Source: Roseiarcus sp963823165
GTDB taxonomy: Bacteria; Pseudomonadota; Alphaproteobacteria; Rhizobiales; Beijerinckiaceae
Reading direction: 5' to 3'
Assembly (NCBI GenBank): GCA_963823165.1
Contig: CAWGKV010000041.1
Coordinates: 145,433 to 209,432, forward strand
Length of the DNA: 64,000 nt
Position numbers and translations under genes: made by a program. Shown in pieces: positions 20,515 to 29,692 of this stretch. The stretch's first letter is position 1. Each line of letters starts with the position of its first letter. The notes beneath the pieces were generated by a model. That model made no database searches. It was not told the DNA's origin and saw only the letters and a program-made list of their open reading frames with translations.

Positions 20515-22275
20515 ATGGCGCTAGGCGAAGCAGCAGGCTTCCGAGCGAAGTCTGCCCGGGTGATGGCGCGCCTTGGCGCGATAATGGCCGCCGCGATGAC
20601 CCTTGCGGCAGCGCTCGGAGTCACGAGCGCCGCCGCATCGACGCTTGTCGGAACCACGAATGGCTGGGTGCAGGGGAAAACCGTCAAATCCGTCGATCAG
20701 TGGTTGGGCATCCGTTACGCCGCGTCGCCCGCCGGGGTTAATCGCTGGACGCCGCCGAAGGATCCGGAGTCCTATGGCGCGCAGAACAATCCCTACGCGG
20801 CCACACAATTTGGCGCTCCCTGTCCGCAGAACATTTCCCAGTTCGGCAACTCGATCCCGCTTCCGATACCGCCAAACACGGTCCCGGTCCCCGGCAGCGC
20901 CGACAGCGAGGACTGCCTTTTTCTCAACGTCTATGCTCCAGCCGATCGGCACGGCGACGACGGCCGGCCGCTGCCGGTCCTCTTCTGGATCCATGGCGGC
21001 TCCAACGAATACGGCGAGGGCAGCTCCTACGATCCGACGCCCCTCGTCACCGAAGGCCACATCATCGTCGTCACGATCAACTACCGCCTCGGCGCGCTCG
21101 GCTGGCTCGCTCACCCGCTGCTGGAAGGCGCCACGCCCAACAACAGCTCTGGAAATTACGGGCTGATGGACCAGCAGTTTGCGATGCGCTGGGTCAACCG
21201 CAACATCGCCGCCTTCGGCGGCGACCCGCACAAGGTGACGATCGCCGGCGAGTCCGCCGGCGCGATCGACAGCTGTTCCCACCTGGCCTCGCCGACGGCG
21301 GCGGGACTGTTCCGCGGGGCGATCATCGAAAGCGGGTGCATCGTCTTCCAGTACCCGCAGACCGTGCTGGAAGCCGTCAGCGGCGTCCCCTTTGTCAATA
21401 ATTTGCAATGCACAACCCTCGCCTGCTTACAGGCTGCTCCGGTGTCCGCGATCCTCGCCGCTGAATTGCCGGTCGGCTGGGTCGTCGTGGTGGGACCGAA
21501 CGTCCCGACATTACCGGAAACGCCGCAGCAGGCCTTCACCGACGACACCTTCAACAAGGTCCCGGTGATTCAGGGGATCAACCTCGACGAGGGCCGTCTT
21601 TTCGTTCCGCTGTTCAACGGAGTGGTGACCAGCGATACCTATGCGAGCACGGTCGCGGGCCTGTTTGCCGCATATTCCAATCCTCCGTTGGCGACGATCG
21701 AGAGCCATTATCCGATCGCAAATTATTTGACGGACGGCGCAACGGCGGCGCCGGGAGAGGCAGTGGCTGCGATCGTCACCGACTCGCTGTTCGCCTGCAC
21801 GGCGCGCACCGCCGACCAACTCTTGAGTCAACACGTTCCGGTATGGGCGTACGAGTTCAAGGACACGAACGCGCCGGAACTCTTCAACCTGCCGACCGTC
21901 TTCCCCTACGGGGCGACGCATGCCAGCGAGCTCCAGTTCCTCTTCAATCCCAACGCGTTTTTTCCCAACATCGATTATCAGGTCCCGACCGATCCGTTTC
22001 CCTTGAGCCCAGTCGAACAGCAGCTCTCGCGGGAAATGATCCGGTATTGGACCAATTTTGTCGCGACTCTCGACCCGAACTTTTCCGGAACGGGATTTAA
22101 GCCGAGTTTGGCGGCATGGGGAGGAGGAGGCTACGGGGACTATTGGCGGCGTTATGACAGCGCTTCCGACGACGTCCAGGCGCTCACGACGCCGCATCCG
22201 CACCCCGAGTTCCACTTTGGGGCAGAGCACCAGTGCGGCCTCTGGCAGCAACTCGGCCTCGAAAGCGGCCTGTAG
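20515..22275 (+). CDS. Secreted type-B carboxylesterase/lipase family protein
   Basis: A 586-residue esterase of the carboxylesterase type-B family. Residues 1-42 contain a long Sec signal (MAAAMTLAAALGVTSAAAS), so it is exported. The N-terminal signature EDCLFLNVYAP and oxyanion-hole WIHGGSNEYG are present. The nucleophile serine lies in IAGESAGA (about residue 246), an acidic residue in GINLDEGRLF and the histidine in PYGATHASEL complete the triad. Cysteines are placed for disulfides. The start has an excellent ribosome site (AGGGAGG, five bases before ATG). It may act on esters of plant material, as the two tannase-family proteins in this window probably do. This is inference. Confidence 0.88.
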   Translation: MALGEAAGFRAKSARVMARLGAIMAAAMTLAAALGVTSAAASTLVGTTNGWVQGKTVKSVDQWLGIRYAASPAGVNRWTPPKDPESYGAQNNPYAATQFGAPCPQNISQFGNSIPLPIPPNTVPVPGSADSEDCLFLNVYAPADRHGDDGRPLPVLFWIHGGSNEYGEGSSYDPTPLVTEGHIIVVTINYRLGALGWLAHPLLEGATPNNSSGNYGLMDQQFAMRWVNRNIAAFGGDPHKVTIAGESAGAIDSCSHLASPTAAGLFRGAIIESGCIVFQYPQTVLEAVSGVPFVNNLQCTTLACLQAAPVSAILAAELPVGWVVVVGPNVPTLPETPQQAFTDDTFNKVPVIQGINLDEGRLFVPLFNGVVTSDTYASTVAGLFAAYSNPPLATIESHYPIANYLTDGATAAPGEAVAAIVTDSLFACTARTADQLLSQHVPVWAYEFKDTNAPELFNLPTVFPYGATHASELQFLFNPNAFFPNIDYQVPTDPFPLSPVEQQLSREMIRYWTNFVATLDPNFSGTGFKPSLAAWGGGGYGDYWRRYDSASDDVQALTTPHPHPEFHFGAEHQCGLWQQLGLESGL

Positions 22276-22379
22276 ATCTGGTTCATCGATTCCTTGAAAC
22301 CAATCGGATGCGCGGGATTTATTTTTCCCGGCCTGGCTTGTAGCCTTGAGGCTTTGATTCGGAAGCGAGGTTTGAGGTC

Positions 22380-23085
22380 ATGCCGGGGTTGCGGCGAGCG
22401 ATCGAATTGGCGATTGGCGAGGAGGATTTGGCGGCCTTGCGGGCGATTGCCCGCTCGCGAAGCGAATCGGCGAGCCGGGGCGAGCGAGCGCGGATGCTGC
22501 TGGCCTACCGGGAAGACGCATCGTTTTTTGCGGTGGGGCGGGCTTTGGGTGCGCACCATCAAACCGTCCAGCGCTGTGTCGAGCGGGCGCTGGCCTGTGG
22601 TCCGATGGCGGCGCTCGACAATCGCCCGCGGCCCGGCCGGGAGGCGACGATCACCGCCGAGGCCAGGGCATGGGTTGTCGACCTCGCCTGCCGCAAGGCC
22701 AAGGAACTCGGCTATCCCCACGAATTGTGGACCACGCGGCTGCTCGCCCGCCATGCGCGTGAGCATGGGCCGGCAGAGGGGCACGCTTGCCTTGCCAGGC
22801 TGGCTCAGGGCACGCTGTGCAACATCCTCAATGAGCAGGAGATCAAGCCGCATAGGGTCCGCTATTACCTGGAACGCCGCGACCCGGAGTTCAAGCAGAA
22901 GATGGCGGAGGTTCTGTGCGTCTATCGCCAGGTGAAGCTTATCAAGGAGACTGCGGCCGCCGCCAAACAAAAAGCCGAGCGATGCGGTGGCGATCGTCTC
23001 CTACGATGAGAAGCCCGGCATTCAGGCCATCGCCACGACGGCCCCGGACCTGCCGCCCGAGCCCGGCAGGCATGAGACCTTAACG
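22380..23085 (+). pseudogene. IS630-family transposase remnant
   Basis: Residues 1-200 of an IS630-type transposase are readable: a helix-turn-helix region (SFFAVGRALGAHHQTVQRCVERAL) and the middle region with LWTTRLLARHAREHG. After the lysine-rich stretch near 22975 the frame breaks, and the DDE start VSYDEKPGIQA continues one frame over to about 23085. The rest of the catalytic domain is missing and fixX follows on the other strand. This is therefore a dead remnant at the border of the nif region. Confidence 0.8.
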
Positions 23086-23139
23086 CGCGACGCACTCCAG
23101 ATGATGGTGACGATTGCGCCCGTCCTCTGAAAACGTCGT

Positions 23140-23436
23140 TCAGCCGAACTTGAACAGCACGCCATATCCGCCGCGCGGATAGTTCCATTCGACTTCGCCA
23201 GAGGGCTCGCACAGGATCCGGCAGGCGCCGCATTCGAAGCAGCCGTCCGGCGCCACTTCGACCTTGCCGGACCCGTTCAGCGTGTAGCAGCCGGCGGGGC
23301 AAAGCTTGATCATCGCGAGCAGGCTGGCGGACGGTTTGTCGTGCGGGACGACCTTGATGTGAACGCGGCCGGCGTCGACGACGTAGCGGTTCTGGTAGAG
23401 CTTGTCTTCGACGCGGACGTCAGAGAATGCGCTCAT
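23140..23436 (-). CDS. fixX: Ferredoxin-like protein FixX
   Basis: A 98-residue ferredoxin-like subunit of the FixABCX electron-bifurcating complex, which feeds low-potential electrons toward nitrogenase. Conserved cysteines lie in CPAGCY, then CFECGACRILCEP, providing the cluster ligands. The C-terminal WNYPRGGYGVLFKFG is typical of FixX. It is the last gene of fixABCX and starts 22 bases after fixC ends. Confidence 0.95.
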   Translation of the reverse strand: MSAFSDVRVEDKLYQNRYVVDAGRVHIKVVPHDKPSASLLAMIKLCPAGCYTLNGSGKVEVAPDGCFECGACRILCEPSGEVEWNYPRGGYGVLFKFG

Positions 23437-23458
23437 CTCAGTCTCTCCTCTTCGAAGT

Positions 23459-24763
23459 TCAGCGCCATGCGCGCGCCAATCTGACTGCGTCGCCGACCAG
23501 GCCGGTCCAGCCGCGCGCCTTTCGGAACGATGTGACGGTCGCTGTCTCTTTTTCGCGCTTGGGCGTTCCGTCGACCCGGACGAAACTCTCCATCGCCTTG
23601 GCGACGAGCTCTGGATAGGTGAGGAAAAAATTGTGCGAATAGGTGTGCAGGAGCGCCGGCATATCCTTGTACTTGCGTAAGTCCTTCATCACGAATGAAT
23701 CTTCGAGCGCCTTGGGGTAGCGCGCGAGATTGGCCTTGGTCATCTTCTCGCGCCGGCTCCTGAGCTGGAAGATCGCCTCGGCGGCGATCCGGCCGCTGGT
23801 CATGGCCAGGTTTGAGCCTTCGCGATGGATGGCGTTGTTGAGTTGCGCAGCGTCGCCCACGACGACCCAGCCGTCGCCGCAGAGCTGTGGAACCGCCTTG
23901 TAACCGCCTTCAGGAATTAAATGGGCCGCGTATTCCTTGACCTCGGAGCCTTCGAGCAGCGGCTTGACGGAGGGATGCGCCTTGAACGTCTCGAGCAACC
24001 CATAGGGCGTCTCACCGGTCCGGGCGAAATCGGAAACGAGACAGCCGATGCCAACCGACAGACATTCCTTGTTGGTGTAGATGAAGCCCATGCCGGTCAT
24101 GCCGTGCGAGACCGAGCCTGCGGCTTCGATGACGACGCCTTCGTCGCCTTTGACGTTGAAGCGCGCCTCGATCGTTTCCGCTGGCAAAAAATGCATCTCC
24201 TTGACCGCCAGCGCGACATTCTCCGCCTTGGGCGGCTCGCGAAGGCCGGCTCGGCTGCCGAGCAGTCCGTTGACCCCTTCGGCGATCACCACGACGTCGG
24301 CGTGTACGATCCCAGCCTCGCGGTCTGTGCGCACGCCAATGCAGGCCCCGTAAGGGTCGAAAATCAGTTCGAGCGCGGTCGTCTCGGTCAGCATCAGCGC
24401 GCCCGCCTCGCGCACCTTGCGCGAGAACCATCTATCGAACTGCGAGCGGATGATCGTATAGCGGTTGGGCTTCGCCTCGTTGAAGGCGTCAGAGCGATAA
24501 TGCATGCCGGTATGCGCGCTTTCGCTCATCATCCAGAAACGCTGTTCAATCAGGTGGCGCTCGAGCGGCGCATCCTCGCGAAAATCGGGGATGATCGCCT
24601 CCAGCATGTCGGCATACATGATCGCGCCCTGGACGTTCTTCGAGCCGGAATATTCGCCCCGCTCGAGTTGCAGGACGGAGAGGCCCTTCTTGGCCAAGGT
24701 GTAGGCGGCTGCGTTGCCGGACATGCCCGCGCCGACGACGATGCAATCGAATTTCTCGACCAT
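23459..24763 (-). CDS. fixC: FixC, ETF:quinone oxidoreductase-like flavoprotein
   Basis: A 434-residue flavoprotein of the ETF-QO family. The FAD-binding GxGxxG motif is at the very N-terminus (VVGAGMSGNAAA), and the second FAD motif VVVGDAAQLNNAIHREG lies near residue 300. In FixABCX it receives electrons from FixAB and passes the exergonic branch to quinone and, with FixX, the low-potential branch to ferredoxin/flavodoxin. The start is ATG at 24763, 14 bases after the fixB stop. Confidence 0.95.
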   Translation of the reverse strand: MVEKFDCIVVGAGMSGNAAAYTLAKKGLSVLQLERGEYSGSKNVQGAIMYADMLEAIIPDFREDAPLERHLIEQRFWMMSESAHTGMHYRSDAFNEAKPNRYTIIRSQFDRWFSRKVREAGALMLTETTALELIFDPYGACIGVRTDREAGIVHADVVVIAEGVNGLLGSRAGLREPPKAENVALAVKEMHFLPAETIEARFNVKGDEGVVIEAAGSVSHGMTGMGFIYTNKECLSVGIGCLVSDFARTGETPYGLLETFKAHPSVKPLLEGSEVKEYAAHLIPEGGYKAVPQLCGDGWVVVGDAAQLNNAIHREGSNLAMTSGRIAAEAIFQLRSRREKMTKANLARYPKALEDSFVMKDLRKYKDMPALLHTYSHNFFLTYPELVAKAMESFVRVDGTPKREKETATVTSFRKARGWTGLVGDAVRLARAWR

Positions 24764-24777
24764 GGGACGAGTCTCCT

Positions 24778-25890
24778 TCAGCTGGCGAGCCGGTCGCGCG
24801 CGTGCGGAGACAGGCGCGCCCGGAACGCTTCCGTCAGCGCCGGCAGAAAGCGGATGGCGTCGGTCGCCACGGCGAGGTGGGCGAAGTCGAGGATCGGCGC
24901 GTTGCGGTCGGTATTGATCGCGACGATGAGGTCGGCCCCCTCCACGCCGACGCGATGCTGGATCGCGCCGGAAATTCCCGCGGCGATATAGAGCTTGGGA
25001 CGGATCGTCTTGCCGGTCTGGCCGATCTGCCGGTCCGCTGGCGCCCAGCCCTTCTGCACGCAGGGACGCGAGCAGCCCCAGTCGCCGCCGAGGACGGCGG
25101 CCAGCGCCCGAACGAGTTGCAGGTTCTCGGCGCCTTGCAGCCCGAGCCCTCCGGCGACCACCGCGTCGGCGAAGGCGAGGTTCGACTTTTGCGAGGCTCG
25201 GTCGGGCAAGAAGGACAGGATCTTGGTGACGATGCTTTCTTCCGTGAGGTCGATGATGTGCTCGACGACACGGCCGACGCGTCCCTCCTGGCGCTCTGGC
25301 ATCGGCATCACGCGCGGGCGCACGGTCGCCATCTGCGGCCGGAAGTTCAGCGTGTAGATCGTGCAAAGGAGCGATCCACCGAAGGTCGGCCGCGTCGCAG
25401 CGAGCGACTTGTCGGCGTCGACGGCGAGTTCGGTGCAATCGGCGGTGAGCCCCGTCAGCAGGGTCGTCGCGACGGAGCCGGCGAGGTCGCGCCCGAGGTT
25501 GGTCGCGCCGAGCAGCAGGATTTCCGGCTTGTAGACGTTGACGAGCTCGGTCAGCGTTTTGGTGAAGGGCTCGTTGCGGTAGTCCGCGAGAATGGGATTT
25601 TCGACGAGATAGACGAGATCGGCGCCGTAGACGAAGCTCTCCACCGCCGCTTCGCGCGCTCCCGCGCCGGGGCCGCCGACGACGACAGCGGCGAGATCGA
25701 CGCCGAGCTTGTCGGCGAGTTTGCGGCCCTCGCCCATCAGTTCCCAGGAGACGGGGTGAACCTGCCCGCGCTCAAGCTCGACCATCACCCAGACGTGCTT
25801 ATGGGCCTTGAAGCGCTCGGGAAGCTCTTTCTTCATCGCCGCGCGGCTGGGCGCGGGCGCGGCTGGAGCGGCGGCAGGGGCATCGGGCAT
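24778..25890 (-). CDS. fixB: FixB, electron-transfer flavoprotein alpha subunit
   Basis: A 370-residue ETF alpha subunit. After a 20-residue Ala/Pro-rich N-terminus comes the ETF domain (HVWVMVELERGQVHPVSWEL). The C-terminal FAD-binding domain carries RPKLYIAAGISGAIQHRVG and INTDRNAPIL, hallmarks of the alpha subunit. FixAB accepts electrons from NADH and bifurcates them. It lies 11 bases after fixA in the operon. Confidence 0.96.
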   Translation of the reverse strand: MPDAPAAAPAAPAPSRAAMKKELPERFKAHKHVWVMVELERGQVHPVSWELMGEGRKLADKLGVDLAAVVVGGPGAGAREAAVESFVYGADLVYLVENPILADYRNEPFTKTLTELVNVYKPEILLLGATNLGRDLAGSVATTLLTGLTADCTELAVDADKSLAATRPTFGGSLLCTIYTLNFRPQMATVRPRVMPMPERQEGRVGRVVEHIIDLTEESIVTKILSFLPDRASQKSNLAFADAVVAGGLGLQGAENLQLVRALAAVLGGDWGCSRPCVQKGWAPADRQIGQTGKTIRPKLYIAAGISGAIQHRVGVEGADLIVAINTDRNAPILDFAHLAVATDAIRFLPALTEAFRARLSPHARDRLAS

Positions 25891-25901
25891 GGCGGCTTTC
25901 C

Positions 25902-26753
25902 TTACAATCCGGCGGCGAGGCGTTCGAGATCGCCTTCGAGCCCGGGCTTCATCTCGAACAGGGCAGCGATCAGCGCCTCGGCGGTGTCCCTGGCCTGAGG
26001 CTTGACCTCGATCGCCTTGGCCTTCTCAGCGCGCGGCGTCGGCGCGAAGACGCGCTTGACCACGGTCGGAGAGCCTCGCAGGCCGCATTTGAGCAGGTCG
26101 TCGATGCCCGCCGCGGCGGCGTTCCATGTCACGATTTCGGCGCGCGCGGCGCGCAACGCATCGGGTAAGCCGCCGCGACGAATCTCCGCGGAGCCTTCGA
26201 GCATGGTGACGAGACAAGGCAGAAGCGACTTCAGGACCTGGGTTCCGCCCTCGGCGCGCCGTTCGAGCTCGATCGTCCGCGCCGCGGAGTCGACGCTCAC
26301 AATCTTGGAGATATAGGTCAGCTGGGTGAGATCGAGCCGCCGCGCGATGCCGGGACCAACCTGCGCGGTGTCGCCGTCAATCGTCTGCTTGCCGGCGAAG
26401 ACGATGTCCGGCGCGCCCCATGTGTCGCCGATCTTGCGGACCGCCTGGGATAGCGCGAAGCTGGTCGCGAGCGTGTCGGATCCTGCGAAGAAGCGGTCGG
26501 TCAGCAATACCGCCCGATCGGCGCCATAGGTGAGGGCCTTGCGAAGCGCCTCCTCGGCTGAAGGCGGCCCCATCGTGAGGACGGTCACCTCGCCTCCCTG
26601 CGCATCGCGCAAACGCAGCGCCGTTTCGAGGGCGAAGAGATCATAAGGATTGATGATCGTCGGCACGCCCTGACGCATGATCGTGTTGGTGACCGGATGC
26701 ACCCGGATCTGCGACGAATCCGGCACCTGCTTGATACATACGACGAAATGCAT
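25902..26753 (-). CDS. fixA: FixA, electron-transfer flavoprotein beta subunit
   Basis: A 283-residue ETF beta subunit, first gene of fixABCX. Conserved segments include the N-terminal CIKQVPDSSQIRVHP, NPYDLFALETALRLRD, and the nucleotide-binding stretch FAGKQTIDGDTAQVGP. ATG is at 26753, about 25 bases after the expected start point of the sigma54 promoter at 26789-26804. Confidence 0.96.
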   Translation of the reverse strand: MHFVVCIKQVPDSSQIRVHPVTNTIMRQGVPTIINPYDLFALETALRLRDAQGGEVTVLTMGPPSAEEALRKALTYGADRAVLLTDRFFAGSDTLATSFALSQAVRKIGDTWGAPDIVFAGKQTIDGDTAQVGPGIARRLDLTQLTYISKIVSVDSAARTIELERRAEGGTQVLKSLLPCLVTMLEGSAEIRRGGLPDALRAARAEIVTWNAAAAGIDDLLKCGLRGSPTVVKRVFAPTPRAEKAKAIEVKPQARDTAEALIAALFEMKPGLEGDLERLAAGL

Positions 26754-26788
26754 TCGGGCCTCCGCGCGGAGACTTCAAAATCGTCCTA

Positions 26789-26804
26789 GGCATATGCCGT
26801 GCCA
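26789..26804 (-). promoter_or_regulatory. Sigma54 promoter of fixABCX
   Basis: Minus-strand TGGCACG-GCAT-ATGCC has the invariant -24 GG and -12 GC with the correct spacing of ten bases. It lies about 36 bases upstream of the fixA ATG and has a TGT-N10-ACA site 85 bases further upstream. Confidence 0.8.
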
Positions 26805-26820
26805 CCTCTGCTTGTGGGCC

Positions 26821-26850
26821 AAAAACTGCTACGAAATCAGCAGATTTCGT
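26821..26850 (-). terminator. Terminator between nifW and fixA
   Basis: On the minus strand ACGAAATC (26850-26843) and GATTTCGT (26838-26831) form a perfect 8-bp stem with a four-base loop. AGCAG and five T (26825-26821) follow. It separates the iscA-nifW transcript from the fixA promoter immediately downstream. Confidence 0.6.
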
Positions 26851-26888
26851 GAGCTCTGCGCGCCGCAAGGCGGCTTGCGACGCACCGC

Positions 26889-26904
26889 TGTCAGGAAGGC
26901 GACA
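26889..26904 (-). promoter_or_regulatory. NifA upstream activator site for fixA
   Basis: TGT-CAGGAAGGCG-ACA matches the NifA consensus TGT-N10-ACA exactly. It overlaps the last codons of nifW (the nifW end is at 26891) and lies 85 bases upstream of the fixA -24 element. Confidence 0.65.
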
Positions 26905-27295
26905 CGACGTCGTCGCTTCGGGTCGGAGGAAGCGGTGCGATCTCGTCGAGTCCGACAAACGCACTCTTTGGGGGAACGGGCCGCGCTGGGTCGTGATCCT
27001 TGAGGACGCGAAAGACCCTTTGAGCCAGCGGTGAAGACGATTCGAAATCGGAATAGGCGCGCCCCAGCTTCGCCTGGGCTCGGGCAGTGGCGACCAGATC
27101 CGGCAACCGCTCAAGGTCGTCACCTTGAAGATAGTCGCCCATGCGCTTCAGTATGTGAAGCCGGGCGACCTGCAGCACCGCCGGGTCATAGCGGACGCCG
27201 AGCGCGGCAAAAAAGTCCTCAGCCGAAGAGAGGTCCTTCAGCCGATTCAGGATATTTGCCGTGTCGATCGGCGGCTCGTCCAACGAACAGGTCAT
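26891..27295 (-). CDS. nifW: Nitrogenase stabilising/protective protein NifW
   Basis: NifW assists maturation or oxygen protection of the MoFe protein. The product of 134 residues carries the NifW core: NILNRLKDLSSAEDFFAALGVRYDP followed by LHILKRMGDYL. The Pro/Arg/Asp-rich tail is variable. An in-frame GTG at 27325 overlaps the nifV stop (GTGA), but ATG at 27295 has a GGAG ribosome site and the start expected for NifW, so I use it. It is the last gene of the iscA-nifU-nifS-nifV-nifW unit and is followed by a terminator. Confidence 0.9.
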   Translation of the reverse strand: MTCSLDEPPIDTANILNRLKDLSSAEDFFAALGVRYDPAVLQVARLHILKRMGDYLQGDDLERLPDLVATARAQAKLGRAYSDFESSSPLAQRVFRVLKDHDPARPVPPKSAFVGLDEIAPLPPTRSDDVVSPS

Positions 27296-27321
27296 GTCTT
27301 CGTCTCCAAAAGGGTTCAGCT

Positions 27322-28487
27322 TCACGTCTCCACAAGGCGCTGCTCAGCGTCAGCCCGCGCCTCCTCGTGCAGGCGCAGGAGTTCTTCGCGCGTGATCGCT
27401 CGCTTGATTCTCATCGCGCGCCAGCGCACGAGCGTCACAAGAGACGGCGTCGCCTGGGCCGAAAGCGCGATGCCGCATTGGGCGAGCGCGTGCGCAAGCG
27501 CCTTCGCGCCCGAATGTTTGCCGATCACGATGCTGTGGTGACGGCCGAACAACGCCGGATCAGGACCGCGATAGCTCTCCGGATCGGCCAAGAGGCCCGC
27601 GACATGGATGCCGAACTCGTGCGCGAACACGTCGCGGCCGATGATCGCCTTGCCGGCGGGAATGTCGCGTCGCGTCGCTTCGGCGACCAAAGCCGCGAGG
27701 TCCTCCAATTGAGGCAGGTCGATGTCGGTCGCTGCGCCTCGCAGGCACTCAAGCGCCGCGGCGACCTCCTCCAACGCGGCATTGCCCGCACGTTCGCCAA
27801 GACCGCCGACCGTCACCGACACATGGGTCGCGCCTGCCCGTACGGCCGCAAGCGTATTGGCGGTCGCGAGGCCAAAGTCGTCGTGGCCATGAAATTCAAT
27901 CGCCATGTCGGTGGCGGCGATGACTCGTTCGACCAGCGCGTGGGTTTGAAACGGATCGAGGATTCCGACCGTGTCCGCGATCCTGAGGCGGAAGCGCCGG
28001 CGACCTCTGCGGCTTCGGCGAGGCGAAGCAGGTGCTCAGGATCGGCGCGCGAGGCGTCCTCTGCGCCGACCGCGACTTCGAAGCCCGCATCGAGCGCCAT
28101 CGGCACAAACCGGCGCACGCGTTCCAGCGCCTCGGTGCGGTCGATGCCGAGCTTGGCGCTGAGCAGGCGGTCGGAAGCCGGAATCGAGAGGTTGACCGCA
28201 TCGACGCGAGCGCGTCGCGCCGCGCCGATGTCCCGGCTGCTCATACGGCACCAGGCGAGAATCCGCGCGCCGAGCTCGAGCGATACGATCGAGCGCAAAG
28301 CCTCCACTTCCTCCTCGCCCATCGCCGGCGTGCCGGCTTCGAGTTCAGGAACTCCGGCGGCGGCGAGCGCTTCGGCGATGGAGACTTTTTCTGCAAGCGT
28401 GAAGGCGACGCTAGGCGTCTGCTCACCGTCACGGAGCGTCGTGTCGTTGAGCGAAATTCTCGGCGCTGGCGTCACGGCGGCTCCCAT
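27322..28487 (-). CDS. nifV: Homocitrate synthase NifV, interrupted by a frameshift
   Basis: NifV condenses acetyl-CoA with 2-oxoglutarate to homocitrate, the organic ligand of FeMo-co. The N-terminal half (28487 to about 28003) has the catalytic NDTTLRDGEQTPSVAF and the SIPASD stretch. The C-terminal half (about 27998 to 27322), in another frame, has the second conserved motifs EFHGHDDFGLATAN and GGLGERAGNAALEEV and then KHSGAKAL. Loss of one base in the GAGGTCGCC stretch near 27995-28003 explains the break. The start codon follows the nifS stop directly (TGAATG). If the frameshift is real the protein would be inactive. Confidence 0.88.
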
Positions 28488-29678
28488 TCAAACGCACGCG
28501 GCAACAAGTTGCATGGCGGAGTGTTCGGCGCAGGGTCGGCCCCGCAACCGCTCGACGATCGACGGCATCGCGGCGAGCACCCGATCGACGTCGTTGTCGC
28601 GATTGTCGCGCGAGAACGAGAAGCGCGTCGCCCCGTGCGCCAAAGCGACGGGGATGTTCATCGCGCGCAGCACGTGCGAGCTGGCGAACGAGCCGGCAGC
28701 GCAGGCAGCGCCGGTGGAGACGGATATTCCGGCGCGATTCAGCGTCAAAGCGATTGCGTCGGCCTCCGCCCCGCCGCAGACCACCGCGCTGGTATTCGGC
28801 AATCTGGGCTCGGTCTGGCCGACTACGAACGCGTCGCGAATGCGATCCGCGAGGCTTCGTTCCAGGCGGTCGCGCAACGCGCGCATGCGCGCTGCATCGT
28901 TGGCCAGCGCCGCATTGGCAATCTCCGCGGCCCTGCCGAAGCCGACGGCGCCGGGGAGGTTCTCTGTGCCTGCGCGTCGCCCCCGTTCCTGCCGGCCGCC
29001 GAATATGAGCGGCTTCAGGGTAAGGCCGAGGCGGACGTAAAGCGCCCCTATGCCCTTTGGGCCGTGCAGCTTGTGCGCGGAGAGCGACATGAGATCGATC
29101 GACGTCTTTCGCACCTCGATCGGAATGCGTCCGGCCGCCTGAATGGCGTCGGAATGGAAGAGCGCGCCGACCGCCTTGGCTTCCTCGGCGAGTTCCTCGA
29201 CCGGGAATATGACGCCCGTCTCGTTGTTGGCCCACATGATCGACACCAGCGCGACCCGCGTCGACAGGGCGGCGCGATAGCGGGCGCGGTCGAGGCGACC
29301 CGCCTGATCGACGGGAATGACATGCGCCTTGATCTTGCCCGAGTTCGCCAATTGGCCGATCAGCACGAGAATCGCGGGGTGCTCGACGGCGGAAACAATG
29401 ACTTCGTCGCGCCCATCGACTGCGTCGAGCGCGCCGAGGATCGCAGTGTTGTCGCTTTCGGTGCCGCCCGAGGTAAACTGGATCTCGTCGTCCGACCGTG
29501 CGCCGATCAGCTCGCGGACACTCGCGCGGGCACGCTTGAGCGCGCGCCGCGCGGCAACGCCGAGATCGTGCGCCGAGGACGGGTTGCCGTAGTGCTCGGT
29601 GAAATACGGCAGCATGATCGCGACAACGTCGGGATCGACGCGGGTCGTGGCGTTATTGTCGAGGTAAACCGGACGCAT
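28488..29678 (-). CDS. nifS: Cysteine desulfurase NifS
   Basis: A PLP enzyme that takes sulfur from cysteine for Fe-S cluster building for nitrogenase. The 396-residue protein begins VYLDNNATTRVDP. It contains the PLP lysine in SLSAHKLHGPKG (about residue 203) and the active-site cysteine in SVSTGAACAAGSFASSH (about residue 325), with the short NifS-type loop. It sits 14 bases after the nifU-like gene and abuts nifV. Confidence 0.96.
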   Translation of the reverse strand: MRPVYLDNNATTRVDPDVVAIMLPYFTEHYGNPSSAHDLGVAARRALKRARASVRELIGARSDDEIQFTSGGTESDNTAILGALDAVDGRDEVIVSAVEHPAILVLIGQLANSGKIKAHVIPVDQAGRLDRARYRAALSTRVALVSIMWANNETGVIFPVEELAEEAKAVGALFHSDAIQAAGRIPIEVRKTSIDLMSLSAHKLHGPKGIGALYVRLGLTLKPLIFGGRQERGRRAGTENLPGAVGFGRAAEIANAALANDAARMRALRDRLERSLADRIRDAFVVGQTEPRLPNTSAVVCGGAEADAIALTLNRAGISVSTGAACAAGSFASSHVLRAMNIPVALAHGATRFSFSRDNRDNDVDRVLAAMPSIVERLRGRPCAEHSAMQLVAACV

Positions 29679-29692
29679 CGTCTTCTGTCCTC

